The notes under the pieces are model-generated. The model searched no databases and was not told the DNA's origin. It saw only the letters and a list, made by a program, of their open reading frames with translations. 64,000 nt of DNA from Flectonema sp. DT1601 (taxonomy: Eukaryota > Euglenozoa > Diplonemea > Diplonemida > Diplonemidae). Position numbers and translations under genes: made by a program. Shown here one piece after another: positions 42,301 to 52,497 of this stretch (position 1 is its first letter; every line of letters begins with the position of its first letter). The stretch is taken from contig OZ025819.1 of NCBI GenBank assembly GCA_964019425.1, positions 823,840 to 887,839 of the forward strand. Direction: 5' to 3'.

Positions 42301-42819
42301 GATACGTTAGTCACTACCGTAACAGAGAACGCAACAACTGAACATTTGATGAGAAAAATTGGATCAAATCGACTAATGTTCGTTGACAAGTTGCAAGTTA
42401 TTAAAGTTTTTGAATTAAATTCTACGCATACGCCTCTCAGTAAGATTCTAACTGGAACACGTGAAGTTCAGTCTTTTGAAGATGTTACTAATCCGGTAAG
42501 CGATTCCGATGTTCCTTTACCACTACTACTCCCAGCAGTTCACGTTAAATGCGGTACCGGTCGCAGCCTCAATTTCATCCAAAACCCCTTCTTTTGTAGC
42601 ATCCCTCCTCATGAAAGTGCTTCCGACATTTTAAGTTCATTAGCGTTGCCAGTCGGAACCGAACTTGCGGTTCTTTCATCGGACAAAATGCCGTACATTG
42701 AAGTACAGTTTACTAGTTCTCAATTACCGTACGATATCCTGTCCGATATAAGAAATCCAGTTATCGCTGTGGTGCACTCGTGTAGGGTAACTCAAACTGC
42801 TATGAAAATACACAATTAG
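39337..42819 (+). CDS. USP7-like ubiquitin carboxyl-terminal hydrolase
   Basis: Deubiquitinating cysteine protease that removes ubiquitin from proteins. 1160 residues, close to human USP7 (1102), with the same order: an N-terminal MATH-like beta domain (about 20-160), a catalytic domain (about 174-520) and a long C-terminal array of ubiquitin-like domains (about 540-1155). Cys box NHGATCYLNSLLQTLF puts the nucleophile at C185. The His box VHGGYASGGHYSVY gives H460, and KFNDA places the acidic partner at D478. DVQELARLLIDNL is the usual blocking-helix region. It has no intron. The start ATG at 39337 follows an acceptor-like CACTAG. All catalytic residues are present, so the enzyme is predicted active. 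Likely nuclear/cytoplasmic. Confidence 0.95.
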   Translation: MVTAAAVDRAASHMEDSMEIQTFDPLDAAESAKMLILWEPFEQYLEEIGARGAHALKAPKIRSSSIGGFKVVLTVTYVESAFWLSIHLESAKPVGGQTLAYFKFDIASSIPSSNAHFKGKYTFSPGSPTVACNTFLRVEHVPVHQETGDFELRVSVRNTTLSVRRKSSLAQSSPYLGIENHGATCYLNSLLQTLFHVREFRRIAFHFVNKITIEDTEEEITAKATKSVAIQLAKVFVDLQNESSQPVNTTHLTEAFGWSKVSLFEQHDVQELARLLIDNLDTKIQKFDCKQEGSSHQNGKTKKSVLQKLLMGTMRKCVDCISGVRASSKEEPFYDLQLRVRGFSKLQDSLLAELQPEKLTGDNKYRYTNEETGEETLEDATLYSSFVELPPVLMMHLRRFEYCREKKDYIKVNDRFEYPTMLDVAPLMAKPEDKDQQCDEKIMYRLHSVLVHGGYASGGHYSVYTNPGEGSQWYKFNDARVFASHEAEATTDNFGGGHHPSRFWVNYTHSTTNAYMLVYIKESQWADLCMGASPPPKCLTKYIPTKDCYHLCIYTDEHVRDHVSSEEGQIDLLPDPDKGYKLEISSSITWLELARKIVTLIDADCDASSLRFWTTTHWHRHTRRGFGKPDLCISDFGIFINQKFHRITPKGRLPRLPLSSAASPIPFYISLHKRAAVTDRIIYVKRYHPHDRSKTGHLSYMGTTSCNNRGSIKELLNQIRRDFSPGHNGSEIRAWAERGAAQNEPNTPPDIAELLDLKARCDAKDGTIVIIQDVLPGKNKSHYCEIGSKEQPSEQDIHDAEQVLGTLGLDASNVASNLHAVEDSSQSINEACCVLLHPKVQERFSMLDDSCPLENHFYGFLNKIVVAFVRASQMQSQQTSSVMLEAESTLTHAEVVRKLAPQLKWWPSRIRLWTAKDGKKSIQWKADQSRTLGQVIKVLKGSRYSSAAVGEEQPISTLLYELLDADDITQTGDVELTVKVFNKTGTLLDTLVTTVTENATTEHLMRKIGSNRLMFVDKLQVIKVFELNSTHTPLSKILTGTREVQSFEDVTNPVSDSDVPLPLLLPAVHVKCGTGRSLNFIQNPFFCSIPPHESASDILSSLALPVGTELAVLSSDKMPYIEVQFTSSQLPYDILSDIRNPVIAVVHSCRVTQTAMKIHN

Positions 42820-43547
42820 GTTTTTGGGGGAGGAGGGGGGTGAGTGTTTTCTTGATCTTATTTTTTGTGGTCTGGTTTTATATTTGTATTGTTTATTTGT
42901 ATCGTGAAAGCAGTAATAAACAGATATACAATTCTTACCCATGTTGTCTGACTGTTATTCAATTTTCCCTCCTTGAAAGAGATAGTTTTCTTACAGTGCA
43001 CGCTGTTGCTTTTGCTGTATGATTATGATTAAGTTTGTTTGGTTTGTATTTTTATTGAAGTTGGAGTGGGAAAAAAAAAAAAAAAAGAAATGTCAGCATC
43101 ACTCTAGCGCATCTTTCCTTTAGTTGAGCGACGTTTTTTGCAGTGCTTTTCATTATGATTTACTGGTGGTAGATCATTGTAATTATGATGTGATGTGAAG
43201 GGTCTTGGTGGTTATTTGAGAGAGTGAAAATCGTGAACTTCTCACTGATATTACATTCAGAGTCTGGTATGTTCACCCAATCTCAAGAACTCAAAGTCTA
43301 TTCACTGGTGTTCCAGTAGCGTCCGTTCGGCCTTTTTTTTTTTTTTTTTTTTTTTTTCAAATCGTATGCGCGCCCTGTATCAGTTCTCTTAATGCTTACT
43401 GTAGTTTTTTAGTTTTTTTTTTTTTTTTTTTGTGTTTTTTTTTTTTATATGAACAGCTCAAAACACACATATTTGAAAGAATGATTAGTATTTTCTATTG
43501 AAGTAACCGGTATTATAGTTAAAACAGAATAAACACACTTTCTGATA
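42820..43547 (+). other. Intergenic region after the USP7-like gene
   Basis: No gene seen. TGTTTATT (42890-42897) pairs with AATAAACA (42915-42922), 8 bp around a 17-nt loop. Long T runs lie at 43333-43358 and 43418-43446. AAACAG 23 nt before the next ATG is acceptor-like. Confidence 0.5.
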
Positions 43548-44228
43548 ATGTCGGTCGTTGATTTGACTATGCCTGGGAAGGCTGCTCTCCACTTTGATAC
43601 TCAGCGTAGACCGAGGGTCTCATGGACACAAAAAGCAGACGATGTCGCAATCATAGTTAAGATTCCTGGTGCAACCAATATTGATGTAAAGGTTAAAACT
43701 ATGAAAATAGAAATTAAATTAACCGGTGATGACGGTATCTCATACACTGCTAATCTAGACTTGTCTGGAAAAGTTCAAACAAAACCTGATACCTGGTCCC
43801 AAGTAACAAGAAAAGGAAGCATAAAAATCTTACTAAAGAAGGCTGAAGGTCACCGTGATGACTGGGACTCACTTGTTAGCACTCCTTACAGCAAGTCTAA
43901 GAGTTGGTTGGAATACAACTGGGATGCCCACGATGAGATCCCTGAAGATGATGTAGAACCCGATGAGAAAGAAAAACCAGACGTTGAGCCATTGAAACGC
44001 CGTCGTCCAGACGAGCAGGAACCCACCGAAACAGAAGACGAAAAACAACAGCGTTGGAAATCAAAAAAAGAAGCTCAAGCAGCCGAAGCTCAAGAACTTC
44101 TTAAAAAAGTTCCTCGAAAAACTGCTCGTTTGCAATTTACTTGCGGACAGCTGGGGACACTGATGGGGGTCGTCGCACTCGCTTCAGCAATATTCACTCA
44201 CTTCCTAACGAGGTTATTTGTAGCATAA
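43548..44228 (+). CDS. Tail-anchored CS (p23-like) domain protein
   Basis: 226 residues. A CS/p23 domain spans about residues 17-115 (RPRVSWTQKADDVAIIVKIPG to KILLKKAEGHRDDW). A short segment follows, WDSLVSTPYSKSKSWLEYNWD, resembling the sequence after the p23 domain in HACD3/B-ind1-type proteins. A highly charged linker (about 125-200, EPDEKEKPDVE, RRRPDEQEPTE) leads to a C-terminal hydrophobic segment (about 203-222) with short lumenal end, typical of a tail anchor. CS domains bind Hsp90 or act as protein adaptors; an ER- or outer-membrane-bound co-chaperone is the reasonable guess. The acyl-CoA dehydratase part of HACD3 is absent. No intron. Confidence 0.85.
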   Translation: MSVVDLTMPGKAALHFDTQRRPRVSWTQKADDVAIIVKIPGATNIDVKVKTMKIEIKLTGDDGISYTANLDLSGKVQTKPDTWSQVTRKGSIKILLKKAEGHRDDWDSLVSTPYSKSKSWLEYNWDAHDEIPEDDVEPDEKEKPDVEPLKRRRPDEQEPTETEDEKQQRWKSKKEAQAAEAQELLKKVPRKTARLQFTCGQLGTLMGVVALASAIFTHFLTRLFVA

Positions 44229-44940
44229 ATCAGTCAGTCGATAACTGTTTTGGTACACCCAACTACAGCAGGAAAGTAATAATAAAAATACTAAGTTTAA
44301 GCAGACCTATTCTACTGGCAGTCAGTTATCATTCTCTGGATGAAGGAATATTAATAAAAGAAAGGGGAGTGAAAAAAAAAAGAAATGCTTTTTTATGGAA
44401 AAGTAACAAGTCTTTGCTGTTGATACGAAATCGTTCCAACAGGAGGAAGGTAAGGACTGGTGGGAAGGAAGACGTTGGGAGAGAGGAAAAAAAAAAAAAA
44501 AAAAAAAGTATTTCCCTGCCTTACCCGCTTCCCACAATAATAAGGAATGAAAAAAAAAAAAAAAGAAAAAAAAAAACTAATACTTATTTTGTTTTAAATG
44601 CACTTCTAAAAAAGGAGAATCCTCGAAAACAGAATTTCATAAACTATTGTTTGTGCGATATTTAAATAGTTTTTTTTTTTTTAGCTGAAGGAAAAAAAAA
44701 AAAAAAAAAAAAAATACAAATTAACTCCCTGAGTGCCGAAAAACGCTCTTCCTTAACACTTCTTTAATATCTGTTCCTGTTAAACGTCTTTTTCTAAAGT
44801 GATTTGTTTATATTATTTTATCACAACCAGGAAAAATCTGAAATTTTTTTTTTTTCAAACATTTTCTATTCTTACCTAAATAAGTAATAAACAATTCTAT
44901 TCAAAAGGGAAAAGGAAAAAAAACAACAAAAAAAAAAAAC
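44229..44940 (+). other. A-rich intergenic region before the CCCH gene
   Basis: No gene seen; open frames are poly-lysine-rich by composition. It includes many A runs, an acceptor-like CAACCAG near 44831, and a 12-A run ending two bases before the next ATG. Confidence 0.45.
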
Positions 44941-45551
44941 ATGAATAACGAAAATGAAGACCAGAAAGCAACAGCTAAATCAAATCACAGTGCGGGATAT
45001 CAAGCATACGTAGATACCTGGTCAAGTCAAAATCCACAGATGATCGGTTCAATTGTCCCTCCAAAAAAAGAAGGTTTACAGGCTCCATGCAAATTCTACG
45101 AACGCGGAGAATGTAAATACGGAACTCGTTGCAAAAATCTTCATAACGGACCCGGAGGATGCAGAGATGTCGGAATTTGCATGGATTACGTCAGCGGAAA
45201 ATGTCCCTTTGGATCCTCTTGTAAGAAGCTTCATTTTACGACCGCCAAATCCGAATACACTCACGGGAACATTGATAAGGTAATGGTCGAAATTAAGAAA
45301 GGAGAATGTGCCTTTTATGTTCAAGGTTGCTGTAAGTTCTCTGATAAATGCACTCTCTCTCACAACCTTGAAAGAAAAGTAGAGATGGATGCTGTGAGAG
45401 ACGGCATGAAGAAACAAATCTGTACGGCTTACATGAGTGGAAAATGTAAAGCACTCAGCGGGGTTGACTGTCGGTTCTCTCACGGTGACGAACACTTGCA
45501 AGCGGTTTGTTTATTATTGTTTTCTCTCTCAAACTGACTACGTCGATACAG

Positions 45552-45585
<34 letters not shown>

Positions 45586-45758
45586 AGATGGCCCGCGTAG
45601 CAGGTCTCGCTCATCAAAACATGTCACCATACCCAGCGACTTACCATTCTCCTTATCCGTCTGGTAAGAAAGGATCAAAAAAAGGAGACAAGAAAGGATA
45701 TAAAGGAGGAAAAGGAAAAGGAGGAAAAAGCATAACCTCAATAGGTACATACCGTTGA
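44941..45758 (+). CDS. Protein with four CCCH zinc fingers
   Basis: Probable RNA-binding regulator. Exons 44941-45504 and 45588-45758 give 244 residues; the 83-nt intron begins GTTTG and ends in a ~34-A tract followed by CAG. Four C-x7/8-C-x5-C-x3-H fingers are visible: CKFYERGECKYGTRCKNLH (about 50-68), CMDYVSGKCPFGSSCKKLH (about 80-98), CAFYVQGCCKFSDKCTLSH (about 123-141) and CTAYMSGKC followed by CRFSH (about 161-180). The tail after the intron is Tyr/Pro-rich then Gly/Lys-rich (KKGDKKGYKGGKGKGGK), resembling the tail of SmD1. CCCH proteins bind AU- or GU-rich RNA in mRNA processing or decay. The ATG lies at the end of an A-rich leader. Confidence 0.88.
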
Positions 45759-46250
45759 GTATTGTTTTAATTAATATTATAGTTCTGTCGATAGTTGGCA
45801 GGTTCGTCATATTAACTGCGTTAGCTATTGCAACGCATCCATCCTGTTGTAGAATAGTTCTGTATGTAGCATGCTTAAGCTCTTTTGCGTGTTGTTTTTT
45901 CAAGAAAGTCAGTAGTACCACTGCTGCAAACTACTGCAATTTAAGCAGTTTGATCTAACGTGAAGATTATTTCTGCAAGGAATACCTTTTTTTTTCCATA
46001 TTACAAAAAATTCATCCTACACCCCCCTCTTTTACAGTTGGTGACGACATAAATGGCGCATCAAAAAAAAGAAAAAAAACCATTTATATTTCTTTGAACG
46101 CACAGACAGAATCCTGTCGCACGGGGGAAAAATAAATCATGAGACGATATAAGAAATGACAGTCTTCTCCGGCTCCGTCGGTACAAAAAAAATAAATAAA
46201 TAATGTACTTACCGTCAGTCATTGTTACACACAAAAAAAAAAAAAAAAAA
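45759..46250 (+). other. Intergenic region before the small membrane-protein gene
   Basis: No gene seen. CAGTAGT and ACTACTG around 45908-45930 can pair (7 bp). A run of about 19 A residues (46233-46251) leads directly into the next ATG. Confidence 0.45.
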
Positions 46251-46574
46251 ATGAGTCGAACGAGAAAACGTACCAGAGAGCACATGATATGCGTTGTTTT
46301 TGTTTTCATTGTAATGATTATGGTCTTTCGTGATGGTGGCAGGAATAGTGTTCAGGTTCGGGTCAACACCATAAAGACAACAAATTTCGTCTTGTCTGCA
46401 TCCAATAAACAAGAGAAAATAAACCCAGCGATCACTCACGAAGTTGACGTCGTAGTTAATCATCGACATCAGTCGGAAGAAATACTCGAAGTGGAGAAAG
46501 ATGACTTAAAAGCTGTTCCTTTAATTGAAGTAAGTAAAGTAACACATATCAAAGTATTAAATGAAACGAAGTAG
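46251..46574 (+). CDS. Small single-pass membrane protein, function unknown
   Basis: 107 residues. A basic N-terminus (MSRTRKRTREH) precedes a hydrophobic segment at about 12-26 (MICVVFVFIVMIMVF), a type II signal-anchor pattern. The remaining 80 residues are polar, with no recognised domain and one possible N-glycosylation site near the end (LNET). The ATG follows a long A run; upstream in-frame codons include Lys repeats from that run and are probably leader. It may instead be the first exon of a longer gene, although I find no convincing continuation. Confidence 0.5.
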   Translation: MSRTRKRTREHMICVVFVFIVMIMVFRDGGRNSVQVRVNTIKTTNFVLSASNKQEKINPAITHEVDVVVNHRHQSEEILEVEKDDLKAVPLIEVSKVTHIKVLNETK

Positions 46575-47328
46575 TTGGTATCGATACACTCATGTACTCT
46601 GTTCTATAAGACAGTGATCAATCATGAGGTAGGAACGAATCCGTAAAGAGATTTGTCCTCGATGGTTCTAATGCACTAGCACAAGGCCGGGTGTAATGAA
46701 ACCATGCACGATGAGTAGTCTTCAGACCACTACCATGACTGTCCTCAGCATAGCATCAATACTCGTAGTGGTGAATGACTTGAGAACCGTCTCTCGATTG
46801 AAATTAATCAAAAGTGATGAGTTGTTCTATGAGGGTGTCAGTCATTCCCTCTTTTGTATTATTTATTATACAACAGTACAACCATTGTTGTTGTACCTAT
46901 TTGTGAACTATGTAGTTATATAAAAGTTATTTTATCTATTGTTATGTTTCTTTATTATTTACACCAATCGACTCGCTCCTTTTGGAAAGCGAGGTCCGCC
47001 TTTTTTAAAATATTTTTTTTCTTTCTCTTTTCTTTTGTAATAATCTCAAATCCTTTTCGAACGGATCGTCTTTTTTTTTGTTATATTGTTGTTGTTTTTT
47101 TTCTGATTTTAAATGGTTTTCTGATTTCTGACTAGCAGCTCTTAGCACCCTATGCAAGTGATTTCTTTAACACAATTATACTTCACCTCACAGAACAAGA
47201 TCAAAGACTCGATTATATAATTTTAGTTTTTGTAGTTTCAGATTGAAAAAAAAGCCGTGCGATATAAGGATGACTGCAACATTACAACATTTCACTAAAT
47301 TTCAGTATTTAAACAAAAAAAAAAAAAG
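46575..47328 (+). other. Intergenic region before the PPR gene
   Basis: No supported gene. An open frame at 46696-46923 (75 codons) has a hydrophobic end but no recognisable feature. ATTTCAG then 24 nt including thirteen A residues precede the ATG at 47329. Confidence 0.45.
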
Positions 47329-48901
47329 ATGTTAAACAGAACAGTAGCTCTGTACCGTATTGGTGTTTTCTTAGACCCAACTCATGCTGGATTTGGACGT
47401 CTGACAATCGATTCTGATAAGACAAAAATTGTACCAACGTCTGATATCTCTACAGAAAATGGATATCATTTTGGTATTTCAAAGAGACAACAACTTCAGT
47501 ACGAAGAAGAAGAATACGACAGAAAAAATATAAAAATCATCGAATCGATTGAAAATGATGGCAACGCCAGTTATGATAATGCTGCCAAACTTATTTCCGT
47601 TGGAGGAGTTGATACTGGTTTAAATATGTTCGAATTTTTGGATAAAAAAACTCCAGCAAATGGGAAACAACTAAACCTAATGATAGAATCGTTATCAATA
47701 CCAAAATTAGTAGAACAATGGAGGTCTCTCTCAGAAGGTTTCAAACCAGAAGCGTTAAAGAGAGCTGGTTCACACAGAGGACACCAACGTAGTAGAGAAG
47801 CAGATTACTTCTTATCACTTCTACTCAAAAGAACATCAAAAAGTTTTGATGAGACTCTCCGAACCACAGCATTTAATAATGTGTTAGCTGTTTATTGTAG
47901 TTGTGGTTATGAAGCAGTCAATGAAGTAGCTGACAGACTTTATGATCAATTGTTTGAACAAAAAATACAACCAAATGCAATCACATACTCTCACATCTTA
48001 ACTGGATTGGGACTAACTAATAGAATGAATGAATTTGATTCGTTGTGGAGTTGGTTATCGTCGACTGGTACAGGACGTTTACCGATTATCTACTCAGCAG
48101 TGATCGACGGGTATCTTGAGAGTGAACGTTATCTTGATGTCCATCAAACTATTTCTGATATGAAAATAAATTCCGTCATCCCATCTGCTGATGACGTAAA
48201 CTCTGTCGTCCTCGCAATTTGGAAACACTCACGATCCTCTGGAGGAACCATCCCTGCTTCTGAAGAAAAACGTCTTATATTCATACCAAGCTTAGCGAGG
48301 GAATCTGGAGTACATTTCTCTGACATAGCTGAAATCAATCAACAGCGAGTCGAAGAAGCGATTAAAAGATGGACTTATAGAAGAGGTTTAAGTAAAACAA
48401 CTATACCAATGTTAGACGATAAGAAACATGAGTACGAGTCTTGGTGTGAAGGTCAGAGATGGAAACACTTAGGAGAAGACGACATCAACACGAGCATAAT
48501 AGAATCTGGAATTCGTAAAATGAGGGGAGATGAAATCGATCAACGAATGAGACTTGATGTTGAACGTGGAGGAGGTCGTGGTGTTATCTACCCACCTAAA
48601 CCTGAAAAAGCAGTCACCCGTTTTGATGCCGTCAGTGAAATCAAAGACCAAATCCTGTGGGACAGAACTGGAGTCTCCAGTAGTCTTCATGGCACTTCTT
48701 ATACACCAGCTTCCGACCATGAGGTTTGGATTTTTTATTTATTTTATTATTATTGTTTTTGGTATCGTCATCAAAGGGAAAAAAAAAAAAAAAAAAAATC
48801 CAAAATCAACAAAACAGTTTCAGAAGAAATTACAGCACAGCAAACGACTCCAACAGGGATCTAAAGGAGGAGGAGGAGTTTGGAGAGCTGGACGTGTTTA
48901 A
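47329..48901 (+). CDS. Pentatricopeptide-repeat-like protein
   Basis: Exons 47329-48723 and 48818-48901 give 492 residues; the 94-nt intron starts GTTTG, has a T-rich first half, a 20-A run and ends AAACAG. Helical-repeat signatures typical of PPR proteins lie at about 180-290, such as TTAFNNVLAVYCSCG, QPNAITYSHILTGLGLTNRMNEFDSLWSWL and IYSAVIDGYLESERYLDVHQTISDM. PPR proteins bind organelle RNA, and the N-terminus (MLNRTVALYRIGVFL) is compatible with a mitochondrial signal. The second exon adds a basic, Gly-rich tail (KGGGGVWRAGRV). Role in organelle RNA processing or translation is inferred from the family. Confidence 0.82.
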
Positions 48902-49231
48902 TGGTAACTTATTAATTATTCACTGCAGGATATTCTTATAGAAAGAAATCCTTGTTGTATATGACTTGTTGCACAAATGCAATACGATGCCTAACACTGT
49001 GAAGGCAAACGGAAGAACAATCGTTTCGTTTTTTCATTTCAAACGATCGGCATAACAAAAATGTTTTACGGCTATCAGTGTTTTTTTACTATTTAAAAAA
49101 AAAAAAAAAATTCACACGAATCCATTATATCATTAATTACTTTCCCTTTAAAGACATACAAAAAAGTAAAGTGTTGACGGTCTTAAAAAGAAGACACAGG
49201 TAGGTTGTATCGCACATTATTAAGCTTAAGA
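48902..49231 (+). other. Intergenic region before the nonaspanin gene
   Basis: No gene seen. ATCGTTT (49020-49026) pairs with AAACGAT (49041-49047), 7 bp, and TTGCA/TGCAA form a small tetraloop hairpin near 48969. GACACAG about 32 nt before the ATG is acceptor-like. Confidence 0.45.
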
Positions 49232-51162
49232 ATGACACGAATAATGTCATCTGCGATACTACTACTGCTCGCAGTGCAGGGTAATGGTTATGTGTCACAG
49301 ACTCAAGAACAAGATTTAAAAGAAGGTGAAACAGTTTGGATGATTGTGAATTCGATGACTTCAGAGAAAGCATTACTACCGTTGGGATACTACTCGAGAG
49401 GGTTGTTTCCGGAACCGAATGAAATACAAACAACGTTCTCGATGGGAATGTTGTTATCAGGAGAGAAGAAACAGACATCGAAATACTTCTCAACAGTCTT
49501 GAAAGACAACGGTTGTCAGAGTGTTGGATCTGTTACACTCGATAAGAATCATCTACAAGACTTTGAAAAGCTTATCGAAGAGCAATACAGAAGTCAAGTA
49601 CTCCTTCAAGACATGTATTCAATCAGTGATCGTGGTGATCCTCTTAGTGACTGTTATAGTGATCATTCTCATGCGAAGGGATACCCGATTGGATGTAAAA
49701 GAGATGATGCTTACTTCATCAATAACCATGTTGACTTTTTAGTGGAATACAACATCCACAATGAGACTAAACCTGATCCAGAAAATTTAAAAAAAATATT
49801 CGTTGTTGGGCTTAAGGCACGTGCAAAGTCAGGAATGAGCATGTGTAAGAACGCAGCAGCTGATACCTTCCTTGATGCGAACTCTACGTCTAAAACGATA
49901 GAGTTCACCTACACAGTTACGTGGAAGCTTCAAAGTCAAGTAAAATGGTCGAACAGATGGAATGCTTATATCAAGGAACTATTCAACGATTCACTCGATA
50001 AAACAGATGAAAGAGATAGCATCATAAACAGTATTTTTCTTATTGTTTGTTTAACTGTTGTTGTTGCTCTTATTCTTATGCGTGCATTGCATTTGGATTT
50101 TAATAGGTTTGTTGTTGTTGTTTTTTTTAGGTTGAAAAAAAAAAAAAAAAAAAAAAAACCCAAAACAGATATAATAACCCAGACAATGAAGAAGAATTGC
50201 AAGAGGAAGTTGGATGGAAACTGATTCACGGTGATGTATTCAGGCCTCCAGTTAGACCAAATTTATTTGCAGTAATTGTCGGAACTGGTGCTCAACTTTG
50301 TGGAATGGTTTTCTTAATAATCAGCGTTTCTTTCTTCGGATTAATATCCCCTGACAGCGAAGTAAACATAGTCATCTACGTAATTAGTCTTTTCGCTTTG
50401 TTTGCTTTCTTGAACGGTTACGTCGTGGGCAGATTACAGACCACTATTAGTCAAAAGGAATGGAAGGTACCAATTATTTCTGCATTATTGTTTCCTGGTC
50501 TTGTCTTCGCTCTCTGGTCAATTACTGAAATAGCCTTGAGTGCGAACAGGGCTGCGAATGCTGTGGGAATACGATCGGTGTTGCGACTGTTGTTAGTCTG
50601 GTGGGGCCTATCAGCACCTCTTGCTGTCTTAGGGGCTTCTGTTGCTTATAAAAAAGAAGCCATTAAGCCACCGATTCCTCCAAGAAAAGTTGTTCGGGTA
50701 ATTCCGAAGGTCAGCTACTTGTTTAGTACACCTGCTTTGATCTTTATACCGGGGATTATTTCTTTTGTTGTCGCATTGGTTGAACTTAAATTAATATTTG
50801 GAGCACTCTGGCAAGGGAGAGTCCTCCACATGTTCTCATTCTTATTCGCTACCAGTATACTTCTCGCTATTGTAACTGCGGAGTTGACGATTGTTGTTAT
50901 TTATTACCTTCTCGTATATGAGGATCATCGTTGGTGGTGGTCATCACTAATAATTCCTTCTGGAACAGGTGTGTACGCATTCCTATTCTCTATTCGTTAC
51001 ATGAGTAACGAGTTAGATTTGGATACATTGCTTGCTCATTGGATTTACTTGTCGTTTACATTTGTTTTGTCTCTTTCTATTATATTGATGTGCGGGTTCA
51101 TTGGATTCTACGCAGCTTGGACTTTCACTACAAAAATATACACGGCGATAAAAATTGAGTAG
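49232..51162 (+). CDS. Transmembrane 9 superfamily protein (nonaspanin, EMP70 family)
   Basis: Polytopic endomembrane protein. Exons 49232-50106 and 50169-51162 give 622 residues, the usual family length. A signal peptide (about 1-19, SSAILLLLAVQGNG) is followed by a large lumenal domain to about 270, then a first transmembrane segment (IINSIFLIVCLTVVVALILM). The intron lies just after it, and a cytosolic segment (NNPDNEEELQEEVGWKLIHGDVFRPP) precedes eight more hydrophobic helices. GWKLIHGDVFRPP and the C-terminal FIGFYAAWTFTTKIYTAIKIE are strongly family-like, with the end resembling the COPI-interacting KxD/E signal for Golgi retention. The 62-nt intron is GTTTG, T run, 24 A, AACAG. Confidence 0.95.
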
Positions 51163-51929
51163 AACGGTATTTTTTTTTTTAATTTATTTATTTTTTAATT
51201 ACAAACACCTGACTTTTTTTTGCTACGGACTAAAAAAAATGTCATAGCAAAGAAAACAAAACCGCTTAGCGAGTCTATTAAGTGGCTGTTGGACATCAGG
51301 AGCCAGTCGTGACCCTGCAAAGCAAACCTAATCAAATTCGTTATTATAATAATTTTTTTTTTTTTTAAAAAAACGGTTTCCTTCTTCTTGTTAGTTTCAG
51401 TCGACTGATCTATCCTCACTTGACTGCTTTCCTGTTTTTTTTTTTTTTTTTCTTTTCCTGATAGTCCTCGTTGCATGTTTTTGGAAAGGCACCAATTTGA
51501 AATAAGAGAAAATTGCTCTCGCAAAAAATATAATTTTTTTAAGAGAGAAGCGCGCTCTTACTTATTCTTTTTTCATAACAGCTGAGGGTTTTTAAAGTTC
51601 AGAGAAATTCTTTTGGTGCGGACAACGTTATCTGCCTGGGATCTTCCTGGAATGTCTGCCTCGGGAAAAAAAAAAAAAAAAAGAAGAAGAAAGGAAAGGA
51701 AAATGTCAAGTAATTCTTTAATCATTTTGTTGTTCTTTATAACAGTTACTTATACTACTCCTTCCCTTTCCTTTGAGAGAAAATGATTTGACCCAAAAAA
51801 AAAAGTATGATTTTTGTAGTAGTGATGAATTGATGGTATTTTCTTCTTTCAAATAGCGTCATTACATGTATTTAGTTTGTAGGAAAGATGATAAAAGTTT
51901 GATTATTTTCATCAGGACACGTAACAACA
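51163..51929 (+). other. Intergenic region before the reticulon-like gene
   Basis: No gene seen. TGAC plus eight T (51210-51221) can pair with eight A plus GTCA (51232-51244), 12 pairs with one bulge. TTTTCATCAG (to 51915) about 14 nt before the ATG is a good acceptor-like site. Confidence 0.45.
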
Positions 51930-52475
51930 ATGACTACTCTATTAGAAGGCTTCCCACAGGAATGGCAAAAAGTAAAGTCTGGAGACTACAGTCTCACAGT
52001 CAAGGACGTGATTGCTTGGGATAATATTTGTGTGACTACAGCTATATTTGTGTTGGGAACTGTGATTTATTTCTTGTTATCATTCACGAACACTTCATTA
52101 GTATGGTTGATGTGTTCAGTACTACAGCTGACAATTATCGGAGTTCCAATTTTAAAAACTGCTGCTCCAGACTGGGTCGTTACTCTAAAGCCAAGGGGTG
52201 ATTTCGAACCTCAAATTCGTGCATTTGTTCAACCAAATCTACCATACATCGCAACCACTGCGAAGTATACAAATCATGTTCTTAGTTGGAGTAATGCTAC
52301 TCACTCGTTAATCGCGTTCGCTGTATTGACAGCTACTGCAATCGTAGCCAACGTGCTCGGTGATATAGATGCGTGTCTTGTGTTGTGGGTCATGTTATTC
52401 TGTCAGCATCCACTGCGGACATATCTCGCTAAACAGAAACAATCAGCGACACCGAAAATGCAAAAGGCTGAATAA
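51930..52475 (+). CDS. Reticulon-homology-domain-like membrane protein
   Basis: 181 residues, no intron. The segment TVKDVIAWDNICVTTAIFVLGTVIYFLLSFTNTSLVWLMCSVLQLTIIGVPIL (about 23-75, quoted here only by its ends TVKDVIAWD and IGVPIL) has the charged-W start and long hydrophobic hairpin of a reticulon homology domain. A ~60-residue loop precedes a second hydrophobic pair (about 118-163, HSLIAFAVLTATAIVANVLG, VLWVMLFC). Reticulons bend and shape ER tubules. The match is by pattern rather than strong identity; an ARL6IP1-like protein is an alternative. Confidence 0.65.
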   Translation: MTTLLEGFPQEWQKVKSGDYSLTVKDVIAWDNICVTTAIFVLGTVIYFLLSFTNTSLVWLMCSVLQLTIIGVPILKTAAPDWVVTLKPRGDFEPQIRAFVQPNLPYIATTAKYTNHVLSWSNATHSLIAFAVLTATAIVANVLGDIDACLVLWVMLFCQHPLRTYLAKQKQSATPKMQKAE

Positions 52476-52477
52476 AC

Positions 52478-52497
52478 CAGTGAGTTCAGTCTCACTG
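52478..52497 (+). other. Hairpin directly after the reticulon-like stop codon
   Basis: CAGTGAG (52478-52484) pairs with CTCACTG (52491-52497), 7 bp with a 6-nt loop, beginning two bases after the TAA. It may be a 3'-UTR element. Confidence 0.45.

Noticed and set aside
46696-46923. 75-codon open frame with hydrophobic end
   Set aside because: No leader, motif or homologue I can name; could be an exon but nothing supports it.
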